Below are positions 49,001-62,723 of a DNA stretch of 64,000 nucleotides, piece by piece. The first letter of the stretch is position 1. Each line of letters begins with the position of its first letter. The notes below the pieces were generated by a model that was not told the DNA's origin, searched no databases, and saw only the letters and a program-made list of their open reading frames with translations. The position numbers and the translations under genes were made by a program. Source of the stretch: Hyperoodon ampullatus (taxonomy: Eukaryota; Chordata; Mammalia; Artiodactyla; Ziphiidae); the NCBI GenBank assembly GCA_949752795.1, contig CATKHW010000551.1, forward strand, positions 186,001 through 250,000. The letters run 5' to 3'.

Positions 49001-52000
49001 GTCAGGGAGCATTGTGATGACAAAGGTCATGGAGAATTGTGACGACAAGGGCATGGAGTATTGTGATGACAAGCACATGGAGCTTGCTATGACGGGGTCA
49101 TGGAGCATTGCGATGACAAGTGCATAGAGAATTGTGATGACAAAGCATGTAACACTGTGATGAGAAGTGTCATGCAGCATAGTGATGCCAAGATCGTGGA
49201 CAATTGTGATGACAGGGGACATGGAGCATTGTGATGACCAGGGCATGGAGCATTGCGATGGCAAGATCGTGGAGCATTGTGATGAGAAGACCATGGATAA
49301 TTGTGATGACGAGGGTCATGGAGCACTGTAATGACAAGGGGTATAGAGCATTGTGATGACAGTGGTCATGGAGCATTGTGATGACCGGGGACATGGAGCA
49401 TTGTGATGCCCAAGGCATGGAGCACTGTGGTGGCAAAACCGTGGAGCATTGTGATGAGAAGACCATGGATAATTGTGATGAGGAGCGTCATGGAGCACTG
49501 TAATGACAAGTGGTATGGAGCCTTGTGATGACAGGGGTCATGGAGCATTGTTATGACAGTGGTCATGGAGCATTGTGATGACAAGTGTCATGGAGCATTT
49601 TGATGACAAGGGCGTGGAGCATTGTGATGAGAAGACCATGGACAATTGTGATTACGAGTGTCATGGAGCACTGTAATGACAAGCAGTATGGAGCATTGTG
49701 ATGACAGGGGTCATGGAACATTGTGATGACTGGGGACATGGAGCATTGTGATGACCAGGGCATGGAGCATTGTGATGGCAAGACCGTGGAGCACTGTGAT
49801 GAGAAAACCATGGATAATTGTGATGACGAACATCATGGAGCACTGTAATGACAAGGGGCATGGAGCATTGTGATGACAGGTGTCATGGAGCATTGTGATG
49901 ACAGGGGTCATGGATCATTGAGATGACAAAGGTCACGGAGCATTCTGATGACAAGCTTTTGGAGTATTGTGATGACAATGGCATGAAGCATTGTGATGAA
50001 AAGGGCATGGATCATTGTGATGAAAAAGGCATGGAGACTTGTCATGACAGGGTTCAATGAGCATACTGATGACAAGTGTCAGGGAGCATTGTGATGACAA
50101 GTGTATTGAGAATTGTGATGACAAAGGTCATGGAGCATTGTGATGAGAAGTCCATGGATAATTGTGATGACCAGCGTCATGGGGCATTGTGATGACAAGT
50201 GTTATGGAACATTGTGATCACAAGGGTTTGGAGCATTGTGATGAGAGAGGTCATGGAGAATTTTGATTTCATTGTGATGACAATAGCATGAAGCATTATG
50301 ATGATGGGCATGGTGCATTTTGATGACAGGGTTCATGGAGCATTGAGATGAAAAGAGTCATGGATCAATGTAATAACAAGGGTCTTGGAGCATTGTGATG
50401 ACAAGGGCATGGAGTATTGTGATGAGAAGGCCATGGAGCATTCTGATGATATGCATCAGGGAGCTTTGTGATGACATGGGCATGGAGCATTGTGATTACA
50501 GGGGTCTTGGAGCATTGTGATGACAAGGGCCATGGAGTCTTGTGATGACAAGGCCGTAGAACATTGTGATGGCAGGGGTCATGGAGCATTGTTATGACTG
50601 GTGTAAGGGAGCATTGTGATGACAAGGGCATGGAGCATTGGTCTGTAAAGTTTCATGGATTATTGTGATGAGAGTGAGCATGGAGCATTGTGATGACAAG
50701 GGCACGGAACACAGTGATACATGTGTCATGGAGGATTGCAATGACAAGGGCATGGAGCATTGTGATGACAAGCGTCATGGAGCTTTGTGATGACAACGGC
50801 ATGGAGCAATGTGATGAGAGGTTTCATGGAGCTTTGTGATGACAATGGCATGGAGCATTGTGATTCCAAGGGTCATGGAGCTTTGTGATGACATAGGCCA
50901 TGGAGCATTTTGATGACAAGGGTGTGGTGCATTGTGATGAGAAGGGCAGGGAGCATTGTGATGACAGGGTCATGGAGCAATTGGATGAAAAGGGTCATGG
51001 AACATTTTGATGACAGTGTTTATGGAACATTGTGATGTTAGGGGTCATGGAGCATTGTGATGAAAAGGGTCATGGAGCATTGTGATGACAGGGGTTATGG
51101 AACATTGTGATGTCAGGGGTCATGGAGCATTGTGATGATAAGAGCATGTAGCATTGTTGTGACAAGGGTCATGGAACATTGGGATGAAAGGGTGGAGGGA
51201 GTATTGTGTTGACTAGTGATGGAACATTGTGATATCAGTGGTGAGAGAGCATTTTGATGAGAGGTGCATGGAGCATTGTGATGACAAGGCTGTGGAGCAT
51301 TGTGATGAGAAACGCAGGGCACATTGTGATGACATGGGTCATGGAACATTGTGCTGACAAACGCATGGAGCATTGTGATGACAAGGTTTATGGAGCATTG
51401 TGATGACAACGATGTGGAGCATTGTGATGACAAGCGCATGGCACATTTGATGCCATGTGTCATGGAGTAATGTGCTGACAAAGGCATGGAGCATTGTGAT
51501 GACAAGGGTCACCGAGCATTGTGATGAAATGTTCATGGAGTGTTGTGGTCACAAAGGTTACAGAGCCTTGTGATGACGAGGGCATGGACCATTGTGATGA
51601 CAAAGGTCATGAAGCATTGTGATGACTGGAGTCACGGAGCATTGTGATGACAGGGGTCATAGAGCATTGTGATGAAAGGGCATGGAGCATTGTGATGACA
51701 GGGGCATGTTGCATTGGTTTGACAAGTTTCAGGGATTATTGTGATGACAGTGGGCATGGCGCATTGTGATGACAAGGGCATGGAGCATTGTGATGAGAAG
51801 GTCATGGAGTATTGTGAAGAAGGGTGTCAGGGAGCATTGTGATGACATATGTCATGGTCTATTGCAATGACAATGGAATGTAGCATTGTGATGCCAAGTG
51901 TCATGGAGGATTGTGATGACAAAGGTAATGGAGCATTTTGATGACAAGGGCTTGGAGCATTGTGATGACAAGGGTCATGGCGCATTGTGATAACAAGGGC

Positions 52001-53186
52001 CATTGAGAATTTTGATGACATGTTCATGAAGCATTGTGATGACAATCACATGGAGCTTGCTATGACAGGGGTCATGGAGCATTGCGATGACAAATGCATA
52101 GAGAATTGTGATGACAAAACATGTAACACTGTGATGAGAAGTATCATGGAGCATAGTGATGCCAAGAACGTGGAGAATTGTGATGACAGTGGACATGGAG
52201 CATTGTGATGACCAGGGCATGGAGCATTGTGATGGCAACACCGTGGAGCACTGTGATGAGAAGACCATGGATAATTGTGATGACGAGCGTCATGGAGCAC
52301 TGTAATGACAAGGGGTATGGAGCATTGTGATGACAGGGGTCATGGAGCATTGTGATGACTGGGGACATGGAGCATTGTGATGACCAGGGCATGGAGCCTT
52401 GTGATGGCAAGATCGTGGAGCACTGTGATGAGAAGATCATGGATAATTGTGATGATGAGTGTCATGGAGCACTGTAATCACAAGGGGTATAGAGCATTGT
52501 GATGACAGTGGTCATGGAGCATTGTGATGCCCAAGGCATGGAGCACTGTGATGGCAAGACCGTGGAGCATTGTGATGAGAAGACCATGGATAATTGTGAT
52601 GAGGAGCGTCATGGAGCACTGTAATGACAAGTGGTATGGAGCCTTGTGATGACAGGGGTCATGGAGCATTGTTATGACAGTGGTCATGGAGCATTGTGAT
52701 GACAAGGGTCATGGAGCATTTTGATGACAAGGGCGTGGAGCATTGTGATGAGAAGACCATGGACAATTGTGATTACGAGTGTCATGGAGCACTGTAATGA
52801 CAAGCGGTATGGAGCATTGTGATGACAGGTGTCAGGGAGCATTGTGATGACAAGGACATGGAGCATTGTGATGAGAAGGGTACGGAACATTATGATGAAA
52901 AGTGCCATTGAGAATTTTGATGATGAAGTCGTGAAGCATTGTGATGACAAACACTTGGAGCTTGCTATGACAGGGGCCATGGAACATTGCAATGACAAGT
53001 GCATGGAGAATTGTGATGAAACGAGCATGTAACTTTCTGATGAGAAGTGTCATGTAGCATTGTGATGACAAGTACGTGGAGAATTGTTATGACAAGGGAC
53101 ATGGAGCATTGTGATAACCAGGGAATGGAGCATTGTGATGACAGGGGTCATGGAGCATTATTATGACAAGGGCCATGGTGCATTCT
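46022..53186 (+). repeat. 7.2-kb minisatellite, ~24-25-bp monomer
   Basis: Roughly 290 tandem copies of catggagcattgtgatgaca followed by agggt or a variant, with frequent ggggt, single-base and length variants (24-26 bp). Monomer length is not a multiple of three, and stop-poor frames on the minus strand are only a result of the repeat sequence. Higher-order structure: seven-monomer blocks of 172-173 bp, marked by gagaagaccatgga at 49284, 49456, 49629 and 49801 and at 52258, 52430, 52577 and 52750. Above this, a large duplication makes 46735-49830 resemble 50045-52830. Monomers at both edges are less regular. Confidence 0.96.
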
Positions 53187-54037
53187 GATATAAGATATCA
53201 CTTATGAAGGGAATGTAAAGCTGGCTACATATGAACTGAATTAGGAAAGAGAACAGAGTCTCAGATTTAGAAAACACTCTTATGCTTGCTTAAGGGGGAA
53301 GGAGAGGTGGGAAGACTCACAAAACCAGAGTTTGATATTAACACAGGTACCATTTCATAATCCAAATACAGAAGAGACAAGCCCGACTCTTTCCTCAATG
53401 AATGGGGCTCAACACCCCTATTCCCCGCAGAGTAGTATATCTGACTAGTAAGAATCTTAAAACCTATGTATTGATATGTCTCCATAAGGTAACCAAGTGT
53501 GTCTAGAATGACATAAACACGGCAGTGAGAATCAGCTCAAACCCACTATAAAAATGAATTTCAAAACAAAACAAATAAACTGTGAAATTCTTACACAATA
53601 CCTTCAGGGGTTCTGATGAAACTTAGAATGACCCTATCTACAACGACAGCTGGATGTGGCATAAGGCTGGTCACTTGGGACTGAGAGGATTCGTGAGATT
53701 GGGTGAGAAAATGCAGACCGTTTAAAGCAATAATACCTGGCACCCATTCCATGGTTCCCAACTCTCCAGGTAGAACGGAATATCACTACAGTTATAACAT
53801 GTATGGGAAACCTAGAGAATGGACACCATCTGATGGCGAAAGGTTTCTAAAACTCTACTAATTTTTTTCTCTCCTTGTGCACCAGTTTGACATTCCAACT
53901 GCTTTAGTGTCAATCTCCCAAATTGGAGAGTCAGCACCTTTAACCTCCTGGTTCGCACAGTTGGCACGTTTTGCAGAGGATATAAGGGAAGAGGGAGAAA
54001 CAATTAGAGAGTAGCTGTAGGCATTTGGATGGCCACA
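53187..54037 (+). repeat. Satellite A unit L3, 3' part
   Basis: Resumes at ataagatatcacttatgaag, equivalent to unit 1 position 891, and runs to the normal unit end. Together with 45505-46021 the unit totals about 1,370 bp, so about 370-400 bp are missing at the minisatellite. Confidence 0.92.
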
Positions 54038-55778
54038 TGTCACTCTAAATTCCGGTCACGAAGAAGAATTAACAAACTCTGAGCCAGCCTCCCCAATGGA
54101 ACCAGTATAGGTCCTGAAGCAAAATTGTGGATTGGCAGTCAGCCCACAAAAAAGCGAGTTGAAAAATGGAGCTCAGGGGCACAGCAATTCACTAACTTGC
54201 AGAGTTATAAAGGACTACTCTCTTCCAAAAATCTGTTGAGAGAAAGCCATGAGGCGGACTTGAAAATGAGGCAGAAGTGCACGAAACAGATTTCCAGAAG
54301 TACATTGGAATCGCCTTTAAACACAGGAAAAGCATCAAAACTTCGACAATTATGGAATTGTCCATAAAGGGCGCATGCGTTTTCTCCTGAATATATTCAG
54401 GAGAAAACGCATGCACCCATTTTGGCCAACCAAGCAACCGCACAATGCAAATCTGCACTACAAAGAAGTATCACTTCCAACCGGTCAAAAGGGACATCTG
54501 TAAAATGTGTAAAAACAAGAAAGGCAAGACACGATCTGGAGAAGAGGGAGCCTTGTTATGCGGATGGGTGGGATGTAAATTGCCAACAGCCACTCTGGAG
54601 GAGTGCACTGTGTTCCCAAAAAGAAGTAAACAGCAGTGCTTCACAACCTAAGGCACTTCCAGTCACGAGAATATACCTTGGGAAAATTGAAAATCAATAA
54701 GACACAGCCACCCCAAAATTTATGGCAGCACTGCTTACAAGAACCTCGACTTCGGGACACCTTATATATCCCAGGAAAGACAAAAATGGTAAAGAAATTG
54801 TGGTACTTACGTACAATGGAATATCCCTCAGTCATGAAATCAATGTCATAAGACCAGTATCAGCAAAATGGGTGGATTCAGGTACGATTATTCTAAGTGA
54901 AATAAGTCACACAGAAAAAGAAACTTATCATAAGATATCACTTATGAAGATCCTGTAAACTTGGCTACACTTGAACTGAGTTAGGAAAGAGAACAGTGTC
55001 TCATATTTAGAAAACACTCTTATGCCTGCTTAAGGGGGAAGGAGAGGTGGGGTGATGCATAAAACCAGAGTTTGATATAAGCACAGGTACCATTCCAAAA
55101 ACCAACTATGGAATAGACAAGACCTACACCTTCCTCAGTGAAAGGGAGTCAAAACTCCATATTTCCCGCAAAGGAATATATCTGACTAGTAAGAATCTTA
55201 AAACCTATGTATTGATATGTCTCCGTAAGGGAATCAAGTGTGTCTAGACTGGCATAAACATGGCAGCGAGAATCAGCTCAAACCCACTATAAAAAGGAAT
55301 TTCAAAAACAAAACAAAAAAACTGGGAAATTCTTTACAATTCCTTCAGGGTCTCTGATGAAACCTGGAATGACCCTATCTACAACGACAGCTGGATGTGG
55401 CATAAGGCTGGACACTTGGGACTGAGAGGATTGGTGAGATTGGGTGAGCAAATGCAGACCCTTTAAAGCAATAATGCATGGCACCCATTCCATGGGTCCC
55501 AACTCTCCAGGTTGAAGGGAATATTACTACAGCTATAACATGTACGGGAAACCTAGACAACGGACACAATGTGAATACGAAAGGTTTCTAAAACTCAACG
55601 AATAGTCCCTCTCCTGGTGCTCCGGTTTGACTTTCCATCTGCTTTACTATCAATCTCCCAACTTGGAGAGACAGCCCTTTTAACCTCCTGGTTCGCACAG
55701 GTTGCCAATTTGGCAGAGGATGAAAGGGAAGAGGGAGAACCAATGAGAGAGTAGCTGTTAGGCATTTGGACGGGCACA
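54038..55778 (+). repeat. Satellite A unit R1
   Basis: 1741 bp. The first half is diverged like the old units, while the second half (from about 54800) is nearly identical to the homogenised units. The inverted repeat at 54357-54430 has five mismatched pairs. Confidence 0.94.
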
Positions 55779-57510
55779 TATCACTGTAATTTCCCAGCAG
55801 GAAAAAGAATTAACCAAAGTCTCAGCCACCCACCGGGAACCAGTATATGTCCTGAAGCAAAATTTTGGACTTGAGGTCAGCTCACCAAAAACGAGTTGAA
55901 AAATGGATCTCAGGGGCACAGCAATTCAAAAACTGGCAGAGTAATAAAGGACAACTCTCGTCCAAAAATCTGTTGAGGGAAGGAAACCAGGCGGATTTGA
56001 AAGGCAGGCAGAATAGCAGGAAACAGATTTCAAGAGGTACGTTGGAATCGCCTTTAAAGCACAGGAAGAGGGGCACAACTTCGACAATGATGCACTTGGC
56101 CAAAAAGGGCGTATGCGTTTTCTCCTGAATATATTCAGGAGAAAACGCATACGCCCTTTTTGGCCAAGCAAGTAAGCGGGCAATGCAAATCTGCATTCAA
56201 AGAAGTATCACTTCCCACTGGTCAAAAGGGACAGCCACAAAATGTGTGAAATCCAGAAAGGCAAGACAGGCCCTGGAGAACAGGGAGCCTTGTTATGCTT
56301 ATGGGCGGGATGTAAACTGTCAACTGCCTGTCTGGAGGAATGCATTGTGTGGCCTAAAACAAGTAAACAACAGAGCTACAGAGCCAAGGGCACTTCCAGT
56401 CTAGGGAATATACCTTGGGAAAACTCAAAATCAATAAGACAGAGCCACCCCAAAATTTAGGGCTGCACTGCTTACCATGACCTCAACTTGGGTACACCAT
56501 AAATATCCCAGGAAATATAAAAATGGTTCAAAAATTGTGGTACATACGTACGATGGAATATCCCTCAGCCATGAAATCAATGTCATACGACCAGTAGCAG
56601 CAAATGAGTGGATTCAGGTACGATGATTCTAAGTGAAATAAGTCACACAGAAAAAGAAACTTACCATAAGATATCACTTATGAAGATCCTGTAAACATGG
56701 CTACACTTGAACTGAGTTAGGAAAGAGAACAGTGTCTCACATTGAGAAAACACTCTTATGCCTGCTTAAGGGGGAAGGAGAGGTGGGGTGATGCATAAAC
56801 CAGAGTTTGATATAAGCACAGGTACCGTTACAAAAACCAACTATGGAATAGACAAGCCCTACACCTTCCTCAGTGAAAGGGACTCAAAACCCCATATTTC
56901 CCGCAGAGGAATATATCTGAATAGTAAGAATCTTAAAACCTATGTATAGATATATATCCATAAGGGAATCAAGTGTGTCTAGACTGGCATAAACATGGCA
57001 GCGAGAATCAGCTCAAACCCACTAGAAAAGGAAATTCAAAAACAAAACAAAAACAGGGAAATTCTTTACAATTCCTTCAGGGTCTCTGAGGAAACCTGGA
57101 ATGACGCTATCAACAACGACAGCTGGATGTGGCATAAGGCTGGACACTTGGGACTGAGAGGATTGGTGAGATTGGGTGAGCAAATGCAGACTCTTTAAAA
57201 CAATAATATGTGGCACCCATTCCATGGGTCCCAATTCTCCGGGTTGAAGGAACTATTACTACAGCTATAACATGTACGGGAAACCTAGAGAACGGACACA
57301 CTGTGAATACAAAAGGTTTCTAAAACTCAAAGAATAGACCCTCTCCTGGTGCACCGGTTTGACTTTCCAACTGCTTTATTATCAGTCTCCCAACTTGAAG
57401 AGACAGCCCCTTTAACCTCCTGGTTCGCACAGGTTGCTAATTTGGCAGAGGATGAAAGGTAAGAGGGAGAACCAATGAGAGAGTAGCTGTTAGGCATTTG
57501 GACGGGCACA
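55779..57510 (+). repeat. Satellite A unit R2
   Basis: 1732 bp. Shares diagnostic variants with R3 (caagtaagcgggc, aactgtcaactgcctgtct, tatgtatagatatatatcc), so R2 and R3 are a local duplicate pair. The inverted repeat is perfect. Confidence 0.95.
56095..56168. repeat. Perfect 74-bp palindrome
   Basis: Same sequence as at 317-390, in the right-hand array; centre between 56131 and 56132. Confidence 0.96.
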
Positions 57511-59245
57511 TGTCACTCTAATTTCCAGGCAGGAAGAACAATTAACAACAGTCTCAGCCACCCACCGGGAACCAGTATAGGTCCTGAACCAAAATTTTGG
57601 ACTTGCGTTCAGCTCACAAAAAACGAGTTGAAAAATGGATCTCAGGGGCCCAGCAATTCAAAAACTGGCAGAGTAATAAAGGACAACTCTCGTCCAAAAA
57701 TCTGTTGAGGGAAGGAAACCAGGCGGATTTGAAAGGCAGGCAGAATAGCACGAAACAGATTTCAAGAGGTACGTTGGAATCGCCTTTAAAGCACAGGAAG
57801 AGGGGCACAACTTCGACAATGATGCACTTGGCCAAAAAGGGCGTATGCGTTTTCTCCTGAATATATTCAGGAGAAAACGCATACACACTTTTTGGCCAAG
57901 CAAGTAAGCGGGCAATGCAAATCTGCATTCAAAGAAGTATCACTTCCCACTGGTCAAAAGGGACAGCCACAAAATGTGTAAAATCCAGAAAGGCAAGACA
58001 GGACCTGGAGAACAGGGAGCCTTGTTATGCTTATGGGCGGGATGTAAACTGTCAACTGCCTGTCTTGGGAATGCATTGTGTGGCCTAAAACAAGTAAACA
58101 ACAGAGCTACAGCGCCAAGGGCACTTCCAGTCTAGGGAATATATCTTGGGAAAACTGAAAATCAATAAGAAAGAGCCACCTCAAAATTTAGGGCTGCACT
58201 GCTTACAAGAACCTCAACTTGGGTACACATTAAATATCCCAGGAAATATAAAAATGGTTCAAAAATTGTGCTACTTACGTACGATGGAATATCCCTCAGC
58301 CATGAAATCAATGTCATAAGACCAGTAGCAGCAAATGAGTGGATTCAGGTACGATGATTCTAAGTGAAATAAGTCACACAGAAAAACAAACTTACCATAA
58401 GATATCACTTATGAAGATCCTGTAAACATGGCTACACTTGAACGGAGTTAGGAAAGAGGACAGTGTCTCACATTGAGAAAACACTCTTATGCCTGCTTAA
58501 GGGGGAAGGAGAGGTGGGGTGATGCATAAAACCAGAGTTTGATATAAGCACAGGTACCGTTCCAAAAACCAACTATGGAATAGACAAGACCTACACCTTC
58601 CTCAGTGAAAGGGACTCAAAACCCCATATTTCCCGCAGAGGAATATATCTGACTAGTAAGAATCTTAAAACCTATGTATAGATATATATCCATAAGGGAA
58701 TCAAGTGTGTCTAGACTGGCATAAACATGGCAGCGAGAATTAGCTCAAACCCACTATAAAAATGAATTTCAAAAACAAAACAAAAAAACTGGGAAATTCT
58801 TTACAATTCCTTCAGGGTCTCTGATGAAACCTGGAATGACCCTAACTACAATGACAGCTGGATGTCGCATAAGGAGGGACACTAAGGACTGACAGGATTG
58901 ATGAGATTGGGTGAGCAAATGCAGACCATTTAAAGCAATAATGCATGGCACCCATTTCATGGGTTTCAACTCTCCAGGTTGAAGGGAATATTACTACAGT
59001 TATAAAATGTATGGGAAAACTAGAGAACGGACACACTGTGAATACGAAATGTTTCTAAAACTCAATGAATAGTCCCACTCCTGGTGCTCCGCATTGACTT
59101 TCCATCTGCTTTACTATCAATCTCCCAACTTGGAGAGACAGCCCCTTTAACCGCCTGGTTCGCACAGGTTGCCAATTTGGCAGAGGATGAAAGGGAAGAG
59201 GGAGAACCAATGAGAGAGTGGCTGTTAGGCATTTGGACGGACACA
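57511..59245 (+). repeat. Satellite A unit R3
   Basis: 1735 bp. The inverted repeat at 57827-57900 has two mismatched pairs. Confidence 0.95.
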
Positions 59246-60985
59246 TATCACTCTAACTTCCCGGCAGGAAGAAGAATTAACCAAAGTCTCAGCCACCCAC
59301 CGGGAACCAGTATAGGTCCTGAACCAAAATTTTGGACTTGAGGGCCGCTCACAAAAAACGAGTTGAAAAATGGAGCTCAGGGGTACAGCAATTCACAAAC
59401 TGGCCGAGTAATAAAGGACAACAATCGTCCAAAAATCTGTTGAGGGAAGGCAGCGAGGCGGACTTGAAAGCGAGGCAGAATAGCAGGAAACAGATTTCAA
59501 GAGGTACGCTGGAATCGCCTTTAAAGCACAGGAAGAGGGGCACAACTTCGACAATGATGCACTTGGCCAAAAAGGGCGTATGCGTTTTCTCCTGAATATA
59601 TTCAGGAGAAAACGCATACGCCCTTTTTGGCCAAGCAAGCAAGCGGGCAATGCAAATCTGCACTACAAAGAAGTATCACTTCCCACCAGTCAAAAGGGAC
59701 ATCCACAAAATGTGTAAAAAGCAGAAAGGCAAGACAGGCCCTGGAGAACAGGGAGCCTTTTTAAGCTGATGGGCGGGATGTAAATTGCCAACTGCCTCTC
59801 TGGAGGAGTACATTGTGTTCCCTAAAACAAGTAAAGAACAGAGCTACAGAGCCAAGGGCACTTCCAGTCTAGGGAATATACCTTGGGTAAACCGAAAATC
59901 AATAAGACAGAGCCACCCCAAAATTTAGGGCTGCACTGCTTACAAGGACCTCAACTTGGCTACACCTTAAATATCCCAGGAAATATAAAAATGGTTCAAA
60001 AAATTGTGGTACTTACGTACGATGGAATATCCCTCAGCCATGAAATCAATGTCATAAGACCAGTAGCAGCAAAATGGGTGGATTCAGGTACGATGATTCT
60101 AAGTGAAATAAGTCACACAGAAAAAGAAACTTATCATAAGATATCACTTATGAAGATCCTATAAACATGGCTACACTTGAACTGAGTTAGGAAAGAGAAC
60201 AGTGTCTCACATTTAGAAAAGACTCTTATGCCTGCTTAAGGGGGAAGGAGAGGTGGGGTGATGCATAAAACCAGAGTTTGATATAAGCACAGGTACCGTT
60301 CCAAAAACCAACTATGGAATAGACAAGACCTACACCTTCCTCAGTGAAAGGGACTCAAAACCACATATTTCCCGCAGAGGAATATATCTGACTAGTAAGA
60401 ATCTTAAAACCTATGTATTGATGTGTCTCTATAAGGGAATCAAGTGTGTCTAGACTGGCATAAACATGGCAGTGAGAATCAGCTCAAACCCGCTATAAAA
60501 AGGAATTTCAAAAACAAAACAAAAAAAACTGGGAAATTCTTTACAATTCCTTCAGGGTCTCTGATGAAACCTGGAATGACCCTATCTACAATGACAGCTG
60601 GATGTGGCATAAGGAGGGACACTTGGGACTGAGAGGATTGGTGAGATTGGGTGAGCAAATGCAGACCCTTTTAAGCACAAATGCCTGGCACCCATTCCAT
60701 GGGTCCCAACTCTCCAGGTTGAAGGGAATATTACTACAGCTATAAAATGTACGGGAAACCTAGAGAACGGACACACTGTGAATACGAAAAGTTTCTAAAA
60801 CTCAACGAATAATCCCTCTGCTGGTGCTCCGGTTTGACTTTCCATCTGCTTTACTATCAATCTCCCAACTTGGAGAGACAGCCCCTTTAACCTCCTGGTT
60901 CGCACAGGTTGCCAATTTGGCAGAGGATGAAAGGGAAGAGGGAGAACCAATGAGAGAGTAGCTGTTAGGCATTTGGACGGGCACA
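59246..60985 (+). repeat. Satellite A unit R4
   Basis: 1740 bp, close to units 1-4 of the left array. The inverted repeat is perfect. Confidence 0.95.
59562..59635. repeat. Perfect 74-bp palindrome
   Basis: Fourth perfect instance; centre between 59598 and 59599. Confidence 0.96.
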
Positions 60986-62723
60986 TATCACTGTAATTTC
61001 CCGGCAGGAATAAGAATTAACCAAAGTCTCAGCCACCCACCGGGAACCAGTATAGGTCTTGAACCAAAATTTTGGACTTGCGGTCAGCTCACCAAAAACG
61101 AGTTGAAAAATGGAGCTCAGGGGCACAGCAATTCACAAACGGGCCGAGTAATAAAGGACAACTATCGTCCAAAAATCTGTGGAGGGAACGCAACGAGGCA
61201 GACTTGAAAGCGAGGCAGAATAGCAGGAAACAGATTTTAAGAGGTAAGTTGGAATCGCCTTTAAAGCACAGGAAGAGGGGCACAACTTCGCCAATGATGC
61301 ACTTGGCCAAAAAGGGCGTATGCGTTTTCTCCTGAATATATTCAGGAGAAAACGGATGCGCCCTTTTTGGCCAAGCAAGCACGCGGGCAATGCAAATCTG
61401 CACTACAAAGAAGTATCACTTCCCACCGGTCAGAAGGGACATACACAAAATGTGTAAAAACCAGAAAGGCAAGACAGGCCCTGGAGTACAGGGAGCCTTG
61501 TAATGCTGATGGGCGGGACGTAAATTGCCAACTGCCTCTCTGGAGAAGTGTATTGTGTTCCCTAAAACAAGTAAACAACAGAGCTACAGAGCCAAGGGCA
61601 CTTCCAGTCTAGGGAATATACCTTGGGAAAACTGAAAATCAATAAGACAGAGCCACACCAAAATTTAGGGCTGTACTGCTTACAAGGACCTCAACTTGGG
61701 TACACCTTAAATATCCCAGGAAATATAAAAATGGTTCAAAAAATTGTGGTACTTACGTACGATGGAATATCCCTCAGCCATGAAATCAATGTCATAAGAC
61801 CAGTAGCAGCAAAATGGGTGGATTCAGGTACGATGATTCTAAGTGAAATAAGTCACAGAGAAAAAGAAACTTATCATAAGATATCACGTATGAAGATCCT
61901 GTAAACATGGCTACACTTGAACTGAGTTAGGAAAGAGAACAGTGTCTCACATTTAGAAAACACTCTTATGCCTGGTTAAGTGGGAAGGAGAGGTGGGATG
62001 ATGCATAAAACCAGAGTTTGATATAAGCACAGGTACCGTTCCAAAAACCAACTATGGAATAGACAAGACCTACACCTTCCTCAGTGAAAGGGACTCAAAA
62101 CCCCATATTTCCCGCAGAGGAATATATCTGAGTGGTAAGAATCTTAAAACCTATGTATTGATATGTCTCCGTAAGGGAATCAAGTGTACCTAGACTGGCA
62201 TAAACACGGCAGCGAGAATCAGATCAAACCCACTATAAAAAGGAATTTCAAAAACAAAACAAATAAACTGGGAAATTCTTTACAATTCCTTCAGGGTCTC
62301 TGATGAAACCTGGAATGACCCTATATACAACGACAGCTGGATTTGGCATACTGCTGCACAAGTGTGACTGAGAGGATTGGTGAGATTGGTTGAGCAAATG
62401 CAGACCCTTTAAAGCAATAATGCATGGCACCCATTCCATGGGTCCCAACTCTCCAGGTTGAAGGGAATATTACTACAGCTATAACATGTACCGGAAACCT
62501 AGAGAATGGACACACTGTGAATACGAAAGGTTTATAAACTCAAAGAATAGTCCCTCTCCTGGTGCTCCGGTTTGACTTTCCATCTGCTTTACTATCAACC
62601 TCCCAACTTGGAGAGACAGCCCCTTTAACCTCCTGGTTCGCACAGGTTTCCAATTTCGCAGAGGATGAAAGGGAAGAGGGAGAACCAATGAGAGAGTAGC
62701 TGTTAGGCATTTGGACGGGCACA
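60986..62723 (+). repeat. Satellite A unit R5
   Basis: 1738 bp. The inverted repeat at 61302-61375 has two mismatched pairs, both in the right arm (acggatgcg). Confidence 0.95.

Noticed and set aside
49284..49972. 172-bp periodicity as alpha satellite
   Set aside because: The period is seven copies of a ~24.6-bp monomer with no resemblance to alpha-satellite sequence; the length match is coincidence.
46300..53071. Many stop-free minus-strand frames in the minisatellite
   Set aside because: The monomer lacks stops in those frames; the period is not a multiple of three and length variants keep shifting the frame, so the protein-like repeats are spurious.
46022..53186. CRISPR-like array
   Set aside because: Monomers are contiguous with no unique spacers, and the context is mammalian.
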